This document shows positions 10,128 to 22,632 of a stretch of 64,000 nucleotides of DNA, one piece after another (within the stretch, counting starts at the first letter, position 1; each line of letters begins with the position of its first letter). Made by a program: the position numbers and the translations under genes. The notes under the pieces are model-generated. The model saw only the letters and a program-made list of their open reading frames with translations, did no database searches and had not been told where the DNA came from. Origin of the DNA: Macrostomum hystrix (lineage: Eukaryota > Platyhelminthes > Macrostomidae); NCBI GenBank assembly GCA_950097015.1, contig CATNEN010000039.1, forward strand, positions 10,944,001-11,008,000. The letters run 5' to 3'.

Positions 10128-13100
10128 ATGACCAACGCCAATCCATTGAATGGGACTGCATCCCCACCGCCAGCTGGCACCATCAAGCCAGATCCCGATG
10201 TCAACAAGGGCGGCGACACCAGCAGCGATGACGACGTGCCACTGTCAAAGAAGTTCCGGTCTGCCTTCAAGCAGCAGCAGAATGGCAAGCGGCGCAACAG
10301 CAGCGGCAGCAGCGGTGGCTCGCTGACTCCGCTGTCGAAGAAGCTGAAGACTGAGCCAGCGACGCCCACCGCGCTGAGTCCGGTCAAGACGCCAAAGCAG
10401 TCGTCACAGCTCAAGAAAATTAAAAAGGAGTCAGCTAAAGACAGCGCCAAAAAATCGGCGACAGCCAAGAAGCCCGCCAAGGTCAAGGCCGAAGATGGCA
10501 ACCGGCGCAAGTCGGAGCCGGCCGCGGCCACGGCCAAGCCGAAGCGGAAAACTGAGGAGCCAGCCGAGGTCTGGCGCTGGTGGGAAGAAGAGAAGCCAAC
10601 GGACGGCAGCAAGTGGCGCTTTCTTGAACACAAGGGCCCAGTGTTTGCTCCAGACTATGAGCCGCTGCCGAAGTCTGTTAGATTCTACTACGACGGCGAG
10701 CACATGGCCCTTACTCCGGCCACGGAGGAGGTTGCCGGCTTCTACGCTCGCATGCTGGACCACGACTACACCAGCAAGGACGCTTTCAATAACAATTTCT
10801 TTCAGGATTGGCGCTCGGTAATGTCGCACGAGGAGCAGAAGCGAATCAAAAGCCTGGCCAAGTGCAACTTCTCCGAGATGCACGAGTTTTTCAAGCGCCA
10901 GACTGAAGAGCGGAAGAATCGAACTAAGGAGGAGAAGCAGCAACTCAAGGAAGCCAATGAGCGAATTATGCAGGTGAAAATTCCAAATGCTATTTTTTTT
11001 TCACAAAAATAGCATAAAATTTCTCCACTGTTTCAGGGGCCATGGCGAAACTTGTACCCCTAATTATTCGAGTGTGTTGACCATAGTGCTGTTCATTGGT
11101 TTCATGTGTACTACAGAAGGGTATAGTTATATTGTGATTAATAGTTTAGGTGACACACAAGCAATCTATCTGAATAAAGAGCATTTAATGTGTTTGCCAC
11201 TCGCACCAAGGTCCCTGAGCTTGATTCTCACGGCGCGATTGCTCATTCATTCATGCCGCAGCCGTGGAGAGAAGGCTTGGGGGCTTGTCGTGCAATTCAC
11301 GCCCTTGAGGGCCAACCTCCAAGGCACAGTGAGAGTGTACAATGCCTGACGATGCGAAAGTCAAGGCAGATGTACACACCTGTGTGAGCGTGTGACTGCG
11401 TATGTTATCTGTGTGCGTGTGTGCTCAGGAGTCAGCGAAATGGGCAGCATTGCCTTCTCGCTGGCTGTGGGTCTAGTGTCACCAAATTCACCATTTAAAG
11501 TCACCAATGCAATTGCCTGCAGCTCTGCAATTATTGTTATTACTATAAGCTCGTGTCTCTTATCTTGGATCAATGCATCACAGGAGTACGGTCACTGCAC
11601 CCTGGATGGTCATCGTCAGAGAATCGGCAATTTCAAGATCGAACCGCCGGGCCTGTTTCGCGGCCGCGGCAGCCACCCGAAGATGGGCAAGCTGAAGCGG
11701 CGCGTCATGCCGGAGGATGTCATCATCAACTGCAGCAAGGACTCGGCCGTGCCCAAGCCACCGCCTGGTCACAAGTGGAAGGAAGTTCGTCACGACAATG
11801 CTGTCAGCTGGCTGGCCTGCTGGGTGGAGAATGTGCAGGGCAATTTTAAATACGTCATGCTAAATGCTGCCAGCCGACTCAAGGGGGAGAAGGATTGGAA
11901 GAAATACGAAACTGCCAGACAGCTGCACAAGGTTGTCGACAAGATTCGTTCGCAGTATAAAGCCGACTTCAAGAGCAAGGAGATGCGCTTGAGGCAGCGG
12001 GCCGTTGCTCTCTACTTCATCGACAAGCTAGCACTCAGGTAATGGTTACATAATAAGTTGTAGTCTATTCGTCGACAGGAGGTTGTAGCTTTGTGTTTAG
12101 AGCGTCGGACTCGCGGCTTGCAGGTCGGGGGTTCGATTCCTGACTCCACTGGAACAATTTGTGTCCTGTAGCAAGACTCTTAACTCTGCATTGCTACAGT
12201 TCATTCAGCTGTTAAATGGGTACCAGAATTTTAGCTGAGGTAATTGGGGATGGGTGTGGCGTCACCCAGTCCATTGACTGAACAGCCACACGCAGCCTTC
12301 AGATGCGCCACGCAATAGCTGCGGCTGTGCTGTCGGCTGCACATGTGACCCAACCGAAGGAGATGTATTAATTTGTTATTATTACGATCATTATGTCGTC
12401 TGTCTGTTGCATATAAATCTAAATAATAAAAACATTTTTTTCATGTCAACTAGACATTCTATTTATTGTTCAAGCAATCAAGCCCCTCAAAACGTCTAAG
12501 CTTGCGCACATTTCTCAATCCTGTATAATCTACAGGCTTCTAATCACACCCTTCTCCAAACTAATCTCAATTTTTCCAGGGCTGGCAATGAAAAAGACGA
12601 CGACGAAGCGGACACTGTCGGCTGCTGCTCACTGCGCTATGAGCACATCCGCCTGCACAAGCAGCACCCGGATCTTGGCCAGTACGTTGTCGAGTTCGAC
12701 TTCCTCGGCAAAGACTCCATTCGCTATAACAACGCTGTACCAGTTGAGAAGCGAGTCTTTAAAAACCTGCGCCTCTTCATGGAGAAAAAGAAAGAAGGCG
12801 ACGACCTGTTTGATCGCCTCAACACGACCATCTTGAATGCCCACCTGAAAGATCTGATGGAGGGTCTCACCGCCAAGGTGTTCAGGACGTACAACGCTAG
12901 TAAGACGCTGGAGGACCAGCTGGAAAAGCTGACGAATCCGAGCGATCCGCAGGCGGCCAAGATTCTGGCTTACAATCGGGCCAATCGCGAGGTTGCTATC
13001 CTCTGCAATCATCAGCGCGCTGTGCCGAAAACTTTTGAAAAATCTATGGAGAATCTTAGCAAGAAGCTGGAGGATAAAGAGGCTGCTGTGAAGGCCGCCA

Positions 13101-13981
13101 AACGCGAGGCTAAACAGGCTAAGGCATTGGCTAAAAAGGAGAAGTCAGCTAAGAACAAGCAGGTATTTGAGGCAGGGTTTCTTAATCATTAAAACTCTAT
13201 ATGTGATGAACCTTGATTTAGTCTGCTTTTTCACTACTTTGTGTGCGCTTTTATGCTTCCTTTAACTCGAGAGCCTCTCGCATTAAGGCCCCTGAATTCG
13301 ATTCCGCGGCGATGCCACATTTAATTAAGGCGAAGCCGCGCAAAAAAAACTTTGTGGCTTGTCGTGCAATTTACGTCCTTGAGGGCCAACTTGCAAGGAA
13401 CTGTAAAAATGTACCCTGCCTAACGATAAGAAATTCAGGGCAGATGTACACACCTACCTGTGAGAGTTTGAGCCTGCGTACAAAAAGCCCTTTTGCTGTG
13501 GTCACTTTAAAATTCTTAGGGTCTTCTTTGTCTTAATAAAAAAGTCATAAAGCTATCAAAATTATGTTGACATGAAGTTAAGATTGTAGGCAAGAATACA
13601 TTTTATGAAATCAGCTTTACAAAATTACCTTGCCATCTTTATCGCCTCCAATAGGCCTACGAAAAGAAGAAAAACGCCCTGCGTCGTCTTGAAGAGCAGC
13701 TGCTGAAGCTGCGTGTTCAACGCACAGACAAGGACGAAAACAAGGAGATTGCGCTTAGCACGTCCAAGCTGAACTACCTAGACCCCAGAATCTCCGTGGC
13801 TTGGTGTCGCCGCTTCGACGTGCCGGTTGAAAAGGTTTACAATAAGACGCAGCGAGACAAGTTTCAGTGGGCCATCGATATGGCTACGGCTAGTTTCCGA
13901 TTTCAGGACACGGAATCCGACAAGGCTACTAATAAGCTGCGCGAGGTTGAGGACGATGACGGCGACGATGGTGACGACTGA
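10128..13981 (+). CDS. TOP1: DNA topoisomerase I (nuclear, type IB), 4 exons
   Basis: Exons 10128-10973, 11584-12038, 12580-13162 and 13655-13981 splice at GT-AG sites to 736 residues. The enzyme relaxes supercoils by nicking one strand through a 3'-phosphotyrosine. Residues 1-150 are a lysine/serine-rich, poorly conserved nuclear domain. The core begins near [10 protein letters not shown]. The active-site set is complete: R434 (LALRAGNE), K478 ([10 protein letters not shown]), R536 (KVFRTYNAS), H578 (LCNHQRA) and Y669 ([10 protein letters not shown]). Residues around 580-650 form the coiled-coil linker. The tail after FRF adds about 25 residues ending in an acidic run, which the human protein lacks. 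The start follows a strong 3' splice site (TTCTTCAG, ending 10111) by 16 nt. Introns 1, 2 and 3 carry SINE copies. Confidence 0.97.
11170..11560 (+). repeat. SINE family A in TOP1 intron 1
   Basis: It matches the body of the complete copy at 22633: GGTCCCTGAGCTTGATTC in the head, then GAGAGAAGGCTTGGGGGCTT, GGGCCAACCTCCAAGGCACA and a TTATTG-type tail near 11530-11550. The A-box part of the head is degenerate. Confidence 0.75.
12078..12392 (+). repeat. SINE family B in TOP1 intron 2
   Basis: It begins with a tRNA-like head (A-box-like TAGCTTTGTGTTTAGAGCG, B-box GGGGTTCGATTCC). A conserved body follows (TAACTCTGCATTGCTACAGT; CTGAACAGCCACACGCAGCC), with a TTATTATTA tail. Other copies lie at 25700-25930 (minus), 28965-29205 (minus) and 46445-46735 (plus). 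Confidence 0.75.
13245..13500 (+). repeat. SINE family A, diverged copy in TOP1 intron 3
   Basis: It shares CCCTGAATTCGATTCCGCGG, GTGGCTTGTCGTGCAATTTA, GAGGGCCAAC and CAGGGCAGATGTACACACCT with the family consensus. It has many substitutions and a lost tail, so it is an old insertion. Confidence 0.65.
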
Positions 13982-14066
13982 TTCCTTTGAGTTTTGCCTT
14001 TGATTTTACTGTTTTTTTTCTTCGCTCGGCGTTTAGTGGCAAAATCTAATTTAAATTCCATTATTC

Positions 14067-14072
14067 AATAAA
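14067..14072 (+). terminator. Polyadenylation signal AATAAA of TOP1
   Basis: AATAAA lies 85 nt after the topoisomerase stop codon, with a T-rich run starting about 20 nt downstream as expected for a cleavage site. Confidence 0.6.
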
Positions 14073-14079
14073 AATATCG

Positions 14080-15480
14080 ACCTCCAATGTGCTTCTTTTT
14101 TTATTTTTTTTGGATGACGTCACTTAAATTAACTTTTAATTATTCAATTGATTCATAAGGCATATGACCAACCAATATCTAAGTAGATATAGACCATAAA
14201 ATTTTAAGTCAATGGCTGTTAGTTTAAAAATGTGCATGGGTCAACCTGCCATTGTGGACTGAAATTTAACAACATTAGTCAATAGTTATTTGAGATTCAT
14301 TTTAAACACAACAATCTTCTGCGACGAAAGATTCATAAATTAAAAAAGAACTGTTGAAACACATGTCTCAAGCTTGAATACAGCCGCTTGCATGTCGTGT
14401 TCTAGTAGTTTTTATCTGAATGTTTATGGTTTAATAGTTAATGATTTTTCATAATTAATCATTGAAAGAAAGCATGTTGAACTAAAACGAAATTATGGTG
14501 AAAATCCATAAATATGTCTATTTAATGTTATTCTCGCCCATTATGATTGGGCGTGTTTTAGTTTTATAATTGTACTTAGCGCTTTAATATTTATATGTGT
14601 AATTGCAATGCACTCGCATTTTTGATACTGCGAATTTATGCGTGTTAATGGCACAAGGCCTGTCTAGTGTTTCACTTTCACTTACTCCTAGCTTTCTATG
14701 TTCGTGTTTAGCCAACGTTGCTCAGCTATTTAATCCTAACATGCTATTTTCTGTTCTTTTCTTGACTGTCTTGTGCAATGCTTTGATCTTCTCAAGCATT
14801 CAGCTGTTATGGGGAAATCGGCTGGCATTTAGTTTGGACATACTGTCCTTAACTTATTTCGTACATTTAGTACGTGTCTATTTTTTCTAGCAATAATTAC
14901 GGACATTTTTACGACTTATACTTTCATTTTGGTAGTGTCGGCATTTAATTTTAAACAGCAGGTAATCTTGTATTATGAATAAGCAGTGCTGCAAATGTCT
15001 TCGTTTAATATTTTTCACTCCTTATTTATTTACTTTAACCAGCTGTCTCATTGAAAATTTAACTTTTTCTAATAATAATTACAAAAATTGGTGTTCGATT
15101 GCGTTGACCCTGGCTGGCTCGCTCTAACCTCTGACTAACATGCCTTTGACGACGCTTAGCAGAAATGCGCACTTCTGTACGATCTGTTCTTTAGTTTCTC
15201 AGCTTTTTTGTCTATGCACAATCGGTAAGTAGATGGTAACGTTATTTAAGAGCTGGTTGAAAAATACCAGAAAAAAATACAAGTAGTTGGTATCATGTAC
15301 TTGATAAAAACTGTCTTAGAATAGAAGCAATTTTTGCGAAGCGTGACCCCCCAAGCAAACTTAATGTGTCTTGCCAAGGATTTGAGCTCAGGGAGTTTAA
15401 TTCGAGGGATGTATGCCTGCCCCGCCTCCTTATCCTATATTTTTTTTCACAGACAAAATGCAGTCAACTATATTTACTAT
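14080..15480. other. Intergenic DNA between TOP1 and the gene array
   Basis: AT-rich. The longest frame (95 codons near 14603-14890) is hydrophobic by composition and has no family resemblance, so it is not called. A possible degenerate SINE head near 15370-15420 was too weak to assign. Confidence 0.4.
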
Positions 15481-15555
15481 TGCATTTTCTCTTGGCCATT
15501 TCAGCGCTAACCTGAAATTGGAGATCATTAAGGAGTTGAATTTTTAGACCACATT

Positions 15556-18500
15556 ATGTTGTCGGTCATTGGTTCTGATAGACTGCACTTTCAGCCAACT
15601 CAACAAGCATTTGAATTCTGGGAAAGTAAGCAGCGTGTTGGCTCGTCCCCAGCCGATCCTTGCAGTAGCATCTGCAGCAATGAAGCGCTCATCAAGACAA
15701 CGAGTCAAGTTTTTCTCGCTCATCTACACTTAATTTCTGGCCAAATTTCTACTGGTCGTCAATTTCATTTAAGTATTTTGAAAAGTGATCTTGCCAAGAA
15801 TGTCATTAAATTTCTCGAAGCCTTCGAAAAGAATGCAACAAGTAAAAATGGAGATAAAATTGGCAGCCTAAATTATGTACTCGACAAAATTATTTCCGAA
15901 CATCTGAGTGCCGTCAGCGAAAGATTGATAGCTCAGGAATTCTTGATACTTTTTAGCGGATTGCTAGCCGTCAACGACGCTTTGTTATCTCTGTATGAGC
16001 CTTCCGATGAGTGGATCAGCAAATGCAAGTTAGCCCAGAATGTACTCACGTGGCAGCTATCCGACAAAAGGCGGTATCCTATTGCAAAATGGGTACAAAT
16101 GGTATTGAGAAGGGCAACTGGGTTGATGTGCTTAACCTGCGCAAAGCTCAAACAAGTTTGTAACCACGAATACTTTTTGGAAGCCTTTAAGTGGTTTGAA
16201 ACGATGGTTGAGCGCAAATTCAACAGACTACAGCCGCAGTTTCGTTCGCCGCAGCGCAAAATATTGATGCGAAAACTTGACAGACATATAAAAGCAAGTG
16301 AGTTTGCGATTACCGGTGTGCTAAAAATGGCCAATTGTCTTCTTGAATTGAGACAAACATTCCGTGCCCATCAACTAATTAAAACATTTCGTGAGGCACT
16401 GCTTCCTAGAGTTAGTGACAGTTGCGCAATTGAAATTGCCTATCTTAGAGCCTATGCAGATTATATCGAAGCTGTCTGCTTTTTTGAGGATACGAACCCA
16501 CAGCAATTCGTGATCGGTCGATTAAATGACAAGGAAGATAAAGATTTGAAAGAGCTGTATAAGCATTCTGAGGAGAGGCTGACTAGTAGTGCCACCGCTT
16601 TTGAAAATTTCGCACCGAAATCGTCAATGCTTGCCTCTGTGTACACTATGCGGGGCATTGTCCGTGCTAACATGTCCGCTGACTTTACCGATGAAGCCTT
16701 AAAAGATTTGGAAAAGGCGACAGATCTAGAGATCGAGCTCAAGCAACCCAGCGCTTCAATGCTAAAGTTGTTGCAGATTCTGCGATTCGGTGCATATTAT
16801 AAAAGTTCTAGCTTAAATGAGAGAAAGGAAAAATGGAAGAAGGTTTACGATAAAGCTTTGGTAAGAGTTTGCTGTCTTTGATATAATTATTATGGTTTGC
16901 ATGTAGATCTAGTCGAAGTCTAGTATGTCATGTAATTTGTTTGCATTAAGTCTCATTTACCCTGCCATCAAAGGATGCTACAAGTAGAACACCCGATTTT
17001 ACATTCATTCGTGAATGAAGACCAGACATGAAAATCGTAAATGAGCAGTGGCGATCCAGGATTTCGGGGAAATCATCAGCCAGAGCCCCGTGGCCAATGT
17101 CGCGCCCACGGCCCATAGGGCAGCAGCATCATCCCTAAAAAATCAGGCTTCTGGGTGGTCATTACCCCAATTGACCCCCTGTAACTGAGTTGTTAAGGCG
17201 AGCAGCAGCAGTTGCATATATTTGCGAGGGACTGCGCACGCTTGTTAAGTGGGGTACAGAACCGGGGAATAGTCTATGGCTACTGAAACAATCGCATCGG
17301 TTAATTAGCTAAGATAACAAGGATAGTTGAGGTACGATTATAGGGGGTCCTTGGGGCTACGCCACTGTAAATTAGCCCAAAAAGTAAGCATTTAAAGTAC
17401 TTATTAATTCTAAAGTTGTCTTTTGTTGTACATTCTATTGATGGAAGCCGCTAATATCTATTTTTTAATCACTAATTTTAGAAACTACAAATGGATGTTT
17501 TTCCTAAAGTCAAATATGAAAATTCTCATCTTGCCACAAATCTGTCTTCGAGCGACAAAACCGGTGGGTATTAATTTTTTTTCTTGTTAGTCTGATTTGA
17601 CAATTTTATGCTGTTCAATTTTATTATTTGCAATCTCTTTTATAGTCGAGCCAGCACCGACCAAGGAAGTGGCAGCCGAAAGTAATCCAACTTCCGGCAT
17701 TTATGGGCCCCTTGAACCAGCATCTGAATATCTAGACTGCTTCAGAAAGGCTAGCCTGAACTATTTCAAAGATCGACTGAAACAATGTAAGCAAGATCAA
17801 AGCACGATCGCCGAGTTGCTCTGTCATTTGTTTATCGCAAAATACTACTTGTATGCGTGCGCAACGTCTAAGGTTAACTATCGGCAAGCTAAGGTCTCCA
17901 GACTTGTGCGCCTGCATTTTGGAATTTCACTGACTAAGGAAGACTGCGCTTCTATTAGTCTAAAAAAATTAACAAGTAGTCACGGTGAGCAGTGTGCCGC
18001 CCTTGCTCTAATCTGCGGATTTTGGATCGTGAATGAAGCTGAGTTCTGTTTGCTAGATGTCGTCCGCAGTAACTTGAAGCTTTTCTCACCAAGTATCTAC
18101 ACTGACGAAAATGAAAAATCGACATTTGTTAAGAAAATTGCCTATCTAAAGGTATATTTTAGCTCTGGCCGATTTCGATTCATCGATCCGAACTGGCGCG
18201 CTTGCAAAGCGTTGTTTGAAACCGCGGCTTCCATCTGCAGTGAACTAAAAAGCGATCCCGATACAAGGCAGACGGAATATGTTGCTTTTCTAAGAATCTG
18301 CGTGGGTGAACTCTCGTATCGTATGTATGATCGTATCAAAAATTTCCACACGTTTCCCGCATCGCTAAGAAAAAATTGCTGCTCAGAATTGGAAAGTGTT
18401 CTTGAAGAGTTTTTTCGAAATCCTGACGGCACTTACAGGCCTTCACCATTGGTTGCTATGTGTATGACCACGCTCGGAAACTTCTGCGAAGTGCCAAATA

Positions 18501-21433
18501 ATAGTTCTAAATGCGAAATTCTAGACTATCCTCTTCAGGTTTATCAGCAGGCTTATGATTTTTGCGCTGCTGCGGGTCTTCAGGACACTGAGTTGCATGC
18601 TAATCTGCACCTGTCGGTTGGAATGTTTTTGTACTCAAATTCCTGTAGTAATCTCGGCGAACCTGCTTTCGCCGGGTTCAGCGCAGCAATTTTTAAGCTT
18701 CGCCAAGCGGCTCAACTTTTTGCAGCGAATTCTGGAAATCATGTTTACACCGCTATGGCGCAGGGCATGATTTCAGTACTGTACTTTAACCACATGCAGC
18801 TTGAAGATCAAGAGGCTCAGGCGCTTGAAAGTTTCTCTGAATGTCTGAAAATCGAGTTATCTCTACTTCACAAAGACAACATGCTTAGTCCATGGTTATG
18901 GAAGACAATCGAAGTTGTCAGGAAGTGCCGCTACTTCTTTAAAGGTTCAAACAATCGCGATGTGTGGAATGAAGTTGTGGCTCTGTTTGAGGTGAGCGTG
19001 CTAAATTATGTCACGTTTTGAGAACGTTTTGTTAAGACATTAATTAAGCTATAAAAATGATCAGAAAGCTGTCGGGAAATAGTGGAAATAAAAAATATAA
19101 TCTGCAACCATTTTATTTACTTTCATTACGCTCTGCTGAACAAGTTTCTGCTAGCTTAATCAGGATTACATTTTATTCTTTGTAGGCTCTTAGAAACGGG
19201 ACATTGCCATCCTTGCAAGACGATAGCAGAAAGAAAGTTCGCCTAGACACAAAGAAACAAGTTTTTTCAAATCTATCTGGTGAGTTAACCTACTGAATTA
19301 CCAAGCATAACCATTCGTTTACTTTATTTAATTTATTAGTTTCATACTAATGACGTAATCAAGTGGCCTCTCTTGCACTTCGGAGTTACTTTTTCTCTTT
19401 AAAAAGGATCAACATGATCTTCAAAAACACTGGGTAAGAACTATCAGGTAAATATTCGAGATTATATGTTCACCAATTATGATCTCTGTGATCTGTCTAT
19501 CATTATCTCAATCGTATTTTTTATAAGATTTTCTATAGTCGGTGACCTGTTTTATTATTGAATTCATTATTGGCATGCACACCTATGCACTACTTGATTT
19601 GCATTGTGTTTCGACTAAGACAATATGCGTATAACCAACAGAACTCAATAACGCTAAAATTGAGATGTAGGCCATGGGCTGAAATATTTGCCTTGCGAAC
19701 TCACAGAGCTTCAATAAGAAACATATACGCTCACACTATCTTGACATCTTTTGAAGATAGTTTAAGATGGATACCCGGTTATTGTCCATAAAAGAGAACT
19801 ATCTGAGACCAAACATGTATATCCACTGCAAAACATACATTAACATTAAAACATTAGACTTATATTATATAGAAGCATAGTTTTGAGTTTTTTCTTGTCA
19901 GATACTTTTTAATAGTGTCGCTCGCTATTGAAGTTAATGGAAAACGTAATATTTCGTTATTTGATTTGTTTTGAAAATATCATGCACGCTAGCCACGGTC
20001 GAGTTGTCAGGAATTTTGTGTTACAATAATATTGTAATGCCTTTTAGTTGGTTCTCTCCATCGGTATCAGATCTTTTATCTATCGTGCTTCATCATGCAG
20101 GATTAGAGAACGCCTTGCTATGGGATGGGGTGCAGGATTGGAGAACGCCTTGCTATGGGATGGGGTGCAGGATTGGAGAACGCCTTGCTATGGGATGGGG
20201 TGCAGGATTGGAGGACGCCTTGGTATGGGATGGAGTGCAGGATTGGAGGGGTAATTGATATGTGATGGGGTGCAGGATTGGAGGGGTAATTAGTATGGGA
20301 TGGGGTGCAGGATTGGAGGGGTAATTGATATGGGATGGGGTGCAGGATTGGAGGGGTCATTGGTATGGGATGGGGTAATTGATATGGGATGGAGTGCAGG
20401 ATTGGAGGGGTCATTGGTATGGGATGGGGTGCAGGATTGGAGGGTAATTGATATGGGATGGGGTGCAGGATTGGAGGGGTCATTGGTATGGGATGGGGTA
20501 ATTGATATGGGATGGGGTGCAGGATTGGAGGGGTCATTGGTATGGGATGGGGTAATTGATATGGGATGGGGTGCAGGATTGGAGGGGTCATTGGTATGGG
20601 ATGGGGTAATTGATATGGGATGAGGTGCAGGATTGGAGGGGTCATTGGTATGGGATGGGGTAATTGATATGGGATGGGGTGCAGGATTGGAGGGGTCATT
20701 GGTATGGGATGGGGTGCAGGATTGGAGGGGTCATTGGTTTAGTTTCGGGGTCTGGGTGGGGTGGTGGCCGTCGGCACCCTATTGGCCGGTCGCCCCGGCC
20801 AATCCGGTGCGAGGGCGGTAGAGGGTAGACTTTCCTACTACTTCAGTGTAATGCCTTTTAATTGGTTCTCTCCATCGGGTCTCCCTGAAGGTTTTGTATC
20901 TATTGTTGCATCATGCTTTTTTTCACACAAAATAACGCCTCAAGGCAGACAACTGGTCATTCTAAAGAATTTCTTGATATGTAGCATTGTGTTTTTCAGA
21001 TCCACTGTTTGACGCGGATGAAACCTACTTGGTGGAAACTTCTCGCCACCTTCGCGACATGGTTTATCCGCGCAAAAGTCTGCCAACTGAGACGGAAGTC
21101 CGCTGCTACTCTCGTTATCTTCTGTCGATGTGGAATCATCATGTTAAAGAATGCGAAAGCGGTGAGATAACCAGCCTTGCTATTGAGAAGCCTTTCATTC
21201 CACTCATCTCGCGGGTGTCGGCACTCACGCGTGGCTCGCGGTTCGCATGCCCGCTGTTTAAGTTTTTTAATCAGCCAAACTCAAAAGTCTTTCTCAATGG
21301 ACTAAACGAGTACAATCTTCTGACCGCCAAGGAAAGAGAGGCCATCTTTCAAAGGCTGCAGGAGAACCATTGGCGCATGCTCCACTGTGCCAAGATTGAA
21401 GAGTTTCTATTGCAGCATGATCTTTGTTCTTGA
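15556..21433 (+). CDS. Array gene 1: two-module TPR-like protein, unknown family
   Basis: Five exons, 15556-16860, 17482-17563, 17646-18991, 19186-19279 and 21000-21433, give 1086 residues. Module 1 (residues 1-435) has MANCLLELRQT, YLRAYADYIEA and FEDTN. Module 2 (about 463-911) has LCHLFIAKYYLYAC, FWIVNEAEFCLL and MQLEDQEAQ. A 31-residue linker exon (912-942) and a C-terminal domain opening with DPLF follow; the latter holds VRCYSRYLLSMWNHH and LNGLNEYNLL. It is the most diverged complete copy and alone has an extra intron just before module 2 (phase 1). A hAT-like element sits in intron 1, and a minisatellite in the last intron. The start follows a 3' splice site at 15504. No known function can be assigned. 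Confidence 0.8.
17046..17367. mobile_element. hAT-like MITE in intron 1 of array gene 1
   Basis: The ends are CAGTGGCG (17046-17053) and its complement CGCCACTG (17360-17367). The flanking 8-mers TAAATGAG (17038-17045) and TAAATTAG (17368-17375) match at 7 of 8 bases, the size hAT transposases make. At 322 bp with no coding capacity, it is a non-autonomous element. Confidence 0.7.
20034..20917. repeat. Direct repeats flanking the minisatellite
   Basis: About 65 bp starting GTAATGCCTTTTAGTTGGTT at 20034 recurs at 20849 with scattered changes, both running to a GCATCATG-like end. The minisatellite and a short GC-rich segment lie between them. Confidence 0.6.
20093..20745. repeat. 35-bp minisatellite in the last intron of array gene 1
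   Basis: Units contain GTGCAGGATTGGAG and TATGGGATGGGG at 35-bp spacing. Early units carry AACGCCTTGC in the middle and later ones GGGGTAATTGA or GGGGTCATTGG. Later units also alternate with a shorter unit that lacks the GTGCAGGATTGGAG part. Frames across it are open only because the repeat lacks stops. Confidence 0.9.
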
Positions 21434-22455
21434 AAGACTCAATCAAATTAAGTGATCAATTTTAATTGACTCTCAGCTATAATCGTTTTGAATTGTAACG
21501 CCTTTCGTCGTTAGAAATTATGCTACTAATTAGAGCTACAAGAGTTACATATTTATGTTTGGGGTGAGCCGATAAGTTGACTGATTGAGCAAAGCCGATG
21601 AGTAAACTGCTCATTCATGTTTTTTCTACTCGACTTGTTTCGGACCACTGCGAAACAACGCTAAATACATTTTTTGGGTAATCCTATATATAGGAAAAGG
21701 GCTTACCACACCGACACCTGGAGTTCGAAATCAAGAGTTCTGTATCACCTTAGTTTAACTCACATACATGATTTTTGTTGTAGTTTTCTAGTTTAAGATA
21801 TGAGATTTTTTTACTCCAGCTATACTTGACCCCTTTCGAAATCAAGTAGACATGTTTATGTGATACATATTTGCTAATTTATTTCGTTCTAAGCGTCACT
21901 ATTTATCTTGTTTTGTTTATCTCGAGTTTTTTAGTTAGCACACCTTACCTGTGATTACTAGATGTTTATTCGTTGTACTATTTTTTAGTTTTTATTGCGT
22001 ATTTAACCTAGTGATATAATTTTGACATTTCAATATTTTTTCTGATTGAATTTTACAGCGGAGAGAAGTATTTTTGCTTCCTTTAATGCGGACAGCTCGT
22101 TTCTTTTTCATGACTGTTTCCTGTTTCCATTTTTACAAATACAATCGTTCACTTTTCTAACATTTTTAGTTCTGTTAAAAATGGCTTGCTGTGCTGTTTA
22201 GGCTTCTTAACTACCCCTAGCTATATCTGAATTTTTTATTTGAGCGAAATATACATATTTTGACTACATCTCTTTAACTTAGCTTATGCTCATTTGAGTA
22301 TAATATATTTTTTTGGGATTTAATTACACATTTTAAGGTAAAAAAACTGTTCCATAGGTGGGCAGCTTTGCTGATGCTAGCTAAGTTAGCTATCTAAGAT
22401 ACAGCCTTCTTAAATACAAGCTAGCTTAGAAACTAGAGCCTATAATTTGTAACTT
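21434..22455. other. Intergenic DNA after array gene 1
   Basis: AT-rich, no gene seen. A GGAGTTCGAAATC box near 21720 may be a worn SINE head. Confidence 0.4.
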
Positions 22456-22461
22456 CACGTG

Positions 22462-22530
22462 ACAATGGCCTGTATTGACAATGGCCTGTATTGACAATGG
22501 CCTGTATTGACAATGGCCTGTAGTGACAGT
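22462..22530. repeat. 17-bp tandem repeat
   Basis: Four to five units of GACAATGGCCTGTATT, the last ones diverged. Confidence 0.8.
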
Positions 22531-22632
22531 CGCCTGTGGTACCATTGGCTGTTAACCCATTGTGTAACGGAAACGTGTTTGTTTACTTTTTTCGTTTGTG
22601 ATTTAATATTTCAAGTCTATATTGACAAGTTT

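Noticed and set aside
10431-10943. Minus-strand 170-codon frame inside TOP1
   Set aside because: Leucine-rich shadow of the topoisomerase exon with no family resemblance.
14603-14890. 95-codon hydrophobic frame
   Set aside because: Composition follows AT-rich DNA; no conserved motif and no splice context.
20118-20699. 193-codon minus-strand frame rich in PILHPIPYQ
   Set aside because: Open only because the minisatellite unit lacks stops; the period is not a multiple of three and the repeat is broken by shorter units.
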